Origin: Spirochaetota bacterium
GTDB taxonomy: Bacteria > Spirochaetota > UBA4802 > UB4802
Assembly (NCBI GenBank): GCA_018399855.1
Contig: JAGYNX010000139.1
Span: forward strand, 1 to 5,859
Length of the DNA stretch: 5,859 bases
Reading direction: 5' to 3'
Shown here in pieces: positions 5,061-5,859 of the stretch (position 1 is the first letter of the stretch; every line of letters starts with the position of its first letter). Made by a program: the position numbers and the translations under genes. Below the pieces are notes generated by a model that did no database searches, was not told the DNA's origin, and saw nothing but the letters and a program-made list of their open reading frames with translations.

Positions 5061-5859
5061 TCAATACATGGGCTTATAGTCAAAATGGTGAATTGCGGTA
5101 ATATACCTGAGGGTGTGGGTTTTTGCCCGCATGACAAATGAATGGGTGCGGGCACCACCTGAGAAAAACTGTACCCCGGGCAGCAGTTCACCATCAGAGA
5201 TACCGGTTGCCGAGAACATGTGGTTCTGACCCCTGGCAAGGTCGTTAATTGTATAGATTCTGTCAAGATCCTTTTCACCGGTCATTCTTACCAGTTCCCT
5301 GTCTTCATCGTTGCGGTAAACAAATCGCGCCTGAAAATCCCCATCAAGGCATTTTAATGCCGCTGCGGAGAGAATACCCTCCATGGCTCCCCCAACACCC
5401 ATCAGGATGTCGATTGACTTATCCTCCAGGCCCGCGGCAATGGCGCCGGATATATCACCGTCCTTTATCAGCTTGATCCGGGCACCCACCGTACGTATTT
5501 TTTGCACAAGTTCACGGTGACGTTCACGGTCAAGTATGCACACGGTTAAGTCTTCAATATACTTGTCCTTGGCCCGGGCAACCCTCTTGATGTTCACCTC
5601 TGGCGGGGCGGTAATATCGATAACGCCACGGGCAAGGTGTCCTACGGCGATCTTTTCCATGTATATCTGGGGTGCTTTGAACAGCGAGCCCCTCTCGCCT
5701 ATGGTAATGGCCGAGATCGCATTATGTCCTCCCTCCGCGCATGTGGAAGGTCCGTCAAGTGGGCTCAGGGCAAGGTCAACCTCGTGCCCATCTGTATTAC
5801 CGGTGGACAGACCACGGTGTAATTCTGAACTGGGATCACTGATTCCACACACTATGTAC
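5061..5859 (-). CDS. glpX: class II fructose-1,6-bisphosphatase (GlpX) homologue, 5' end outside window
   Basis: GlpX hydrolyses fructose 1,6-bisphosphate to fructose 6-phosphate in gluconeogenesis, in the cytoplasm. The visible 263+ residues match the C-terminal three quarters of the usual 320-340. With residue 1 at the GTG at 5852, they show EVDLALSPLDGPST (24-37), KAPQIYMEKIAVG (59-71), LTVCILDRERH (102-112), IKLIKDGD (126-133), DILMGVGGAMEGILSAAALKCLDGD (148-172; E158 is a metal ligand position), FSATGISDGELL (213-224) and the tail RYITAIHHFDYK. That GTG is probably not the start: the frame stays open to the window edge (codons for Tyr and Ile precede it), and the missing N-terminal part carries further conserved acidic residues. 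The metal motif, usually DPxE/D-G-T, reads S30-P-L-D33-G-P, so the first Asp is Ser (AGC). The stretch before it also aligns poorly with the family. The enzyme may be altered or may be a paralogue. Downstream lies the small membrane gene. Confidence 0.88.
   Translation of the reverse strand, partial: YIVCGISDPSSELHRGLSTGNTDGHEVDLALSPLDGPSTCAEGGHNAISAITIGERGSLFKAPQIYMEKIAVGHLARGVIDITAPPEVNIKRVARAKDKYIEDLTVCILDRERHRELVQKIRTVGARIKLIKDGDISGAIAAGLEDKSIDILMGVGGAMEGILSAAALKCLDGDFQARFVYRNDEDRELVRMTGEKDLDRIYTINDLARGQNHMFSATGISDGELLPGVQFFSGGARTHSFVMRAKTHTLRYITAIHHFDYKPMY

Noticed and set aside
5637..5822. 61-residue plus-strand frame inside glpX
   Set aside because: It is antisense to conserved GlpX motifs with no independent support.
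5850..5852. GTG as the true glpX start
   Set aside because: The frame continues to the window edge and the family's N-terminal quarter would be missing; the gene most likely starts outside the window.
1..5859. mobile element, phage, CRISPR or defence island (radC family genes sometimes occur in such regions)
   Set aside because: No integrase, transposase, terminal repeats, spacer arrays or known defence genes are visible; the remaining genes look chromosomal.

Overview
The window holds eight protein-coding genes: seven complete, and one cut by the right edge. They form two convergent blocks. The plus-strand block (1-3058) carries a radC-family gene, an exported esterase-fold lipoprotein, a second small exported protein and an acyl-CoA dehydratase activase. 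The minus-strand block (3063-5859) reads right to left as a glpX-type fructose-1,6-bisphosphatase (5' end outside the window), a two-helix membrane protein, a class I/II aminotransferase and a YacP-type NYN-domain nuclease. The two blocks meet tail to tail with only 4 bp between stop codons. No RNA genes, CRISPR arrays, insertion sequences or phage genes are visible, and no stretch over 300 bases lacks a gene.

The organism looks like a diderm bacterium of moderate GC, because there is one clear lipobox protein and one probable one. The activase belongs to a family of oxygen-sensitive Fe-S proteins, which suggests an anaerobe. Glycolytic/gluconeogenic GlpX, a YacP-type nuclease and an aspartate-type aminotransferase are widespread and do not fix the phylum. 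A spirochaete or another deep diderm anaerobe would fit, but this is an impression, not a result.

Regulation can be partly read. A good sigma70-like promoter (TTGAAA, 16 bp, TAGAAT) sits between radC and the esterase-fold gene, and its -10 lies between the arms of a perfect 7-bp inverted repeat. A second good one (TTGATA, 17 bp, TATAGT) lies at the junction between the small membrane gene and the aminotransferase, so aminotransferase-yacP can probably be transcribed separately from glpX. The esterase-fold and small lipoprotein genes overlap by one base (TGATG) and are probably translated together. Aminotransferase and yacP are separated by 6 bp.

The most interesting points are two enzymes with altered active-site motifs. 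The esterase-fold lipoprotein has Gly where the nucleophilic Ser of GxSxG should be, while its Asp and His candidates remain. The GlpX homologue has Ser in place of the first Asp of the DPxE/D metal-binding motif. Neither observation alone proves loss of activity. I see no clearly new multi-gene system here; most of the window looks like ordinary chromosomal housekeeping genes plus two little-known exported proteins.
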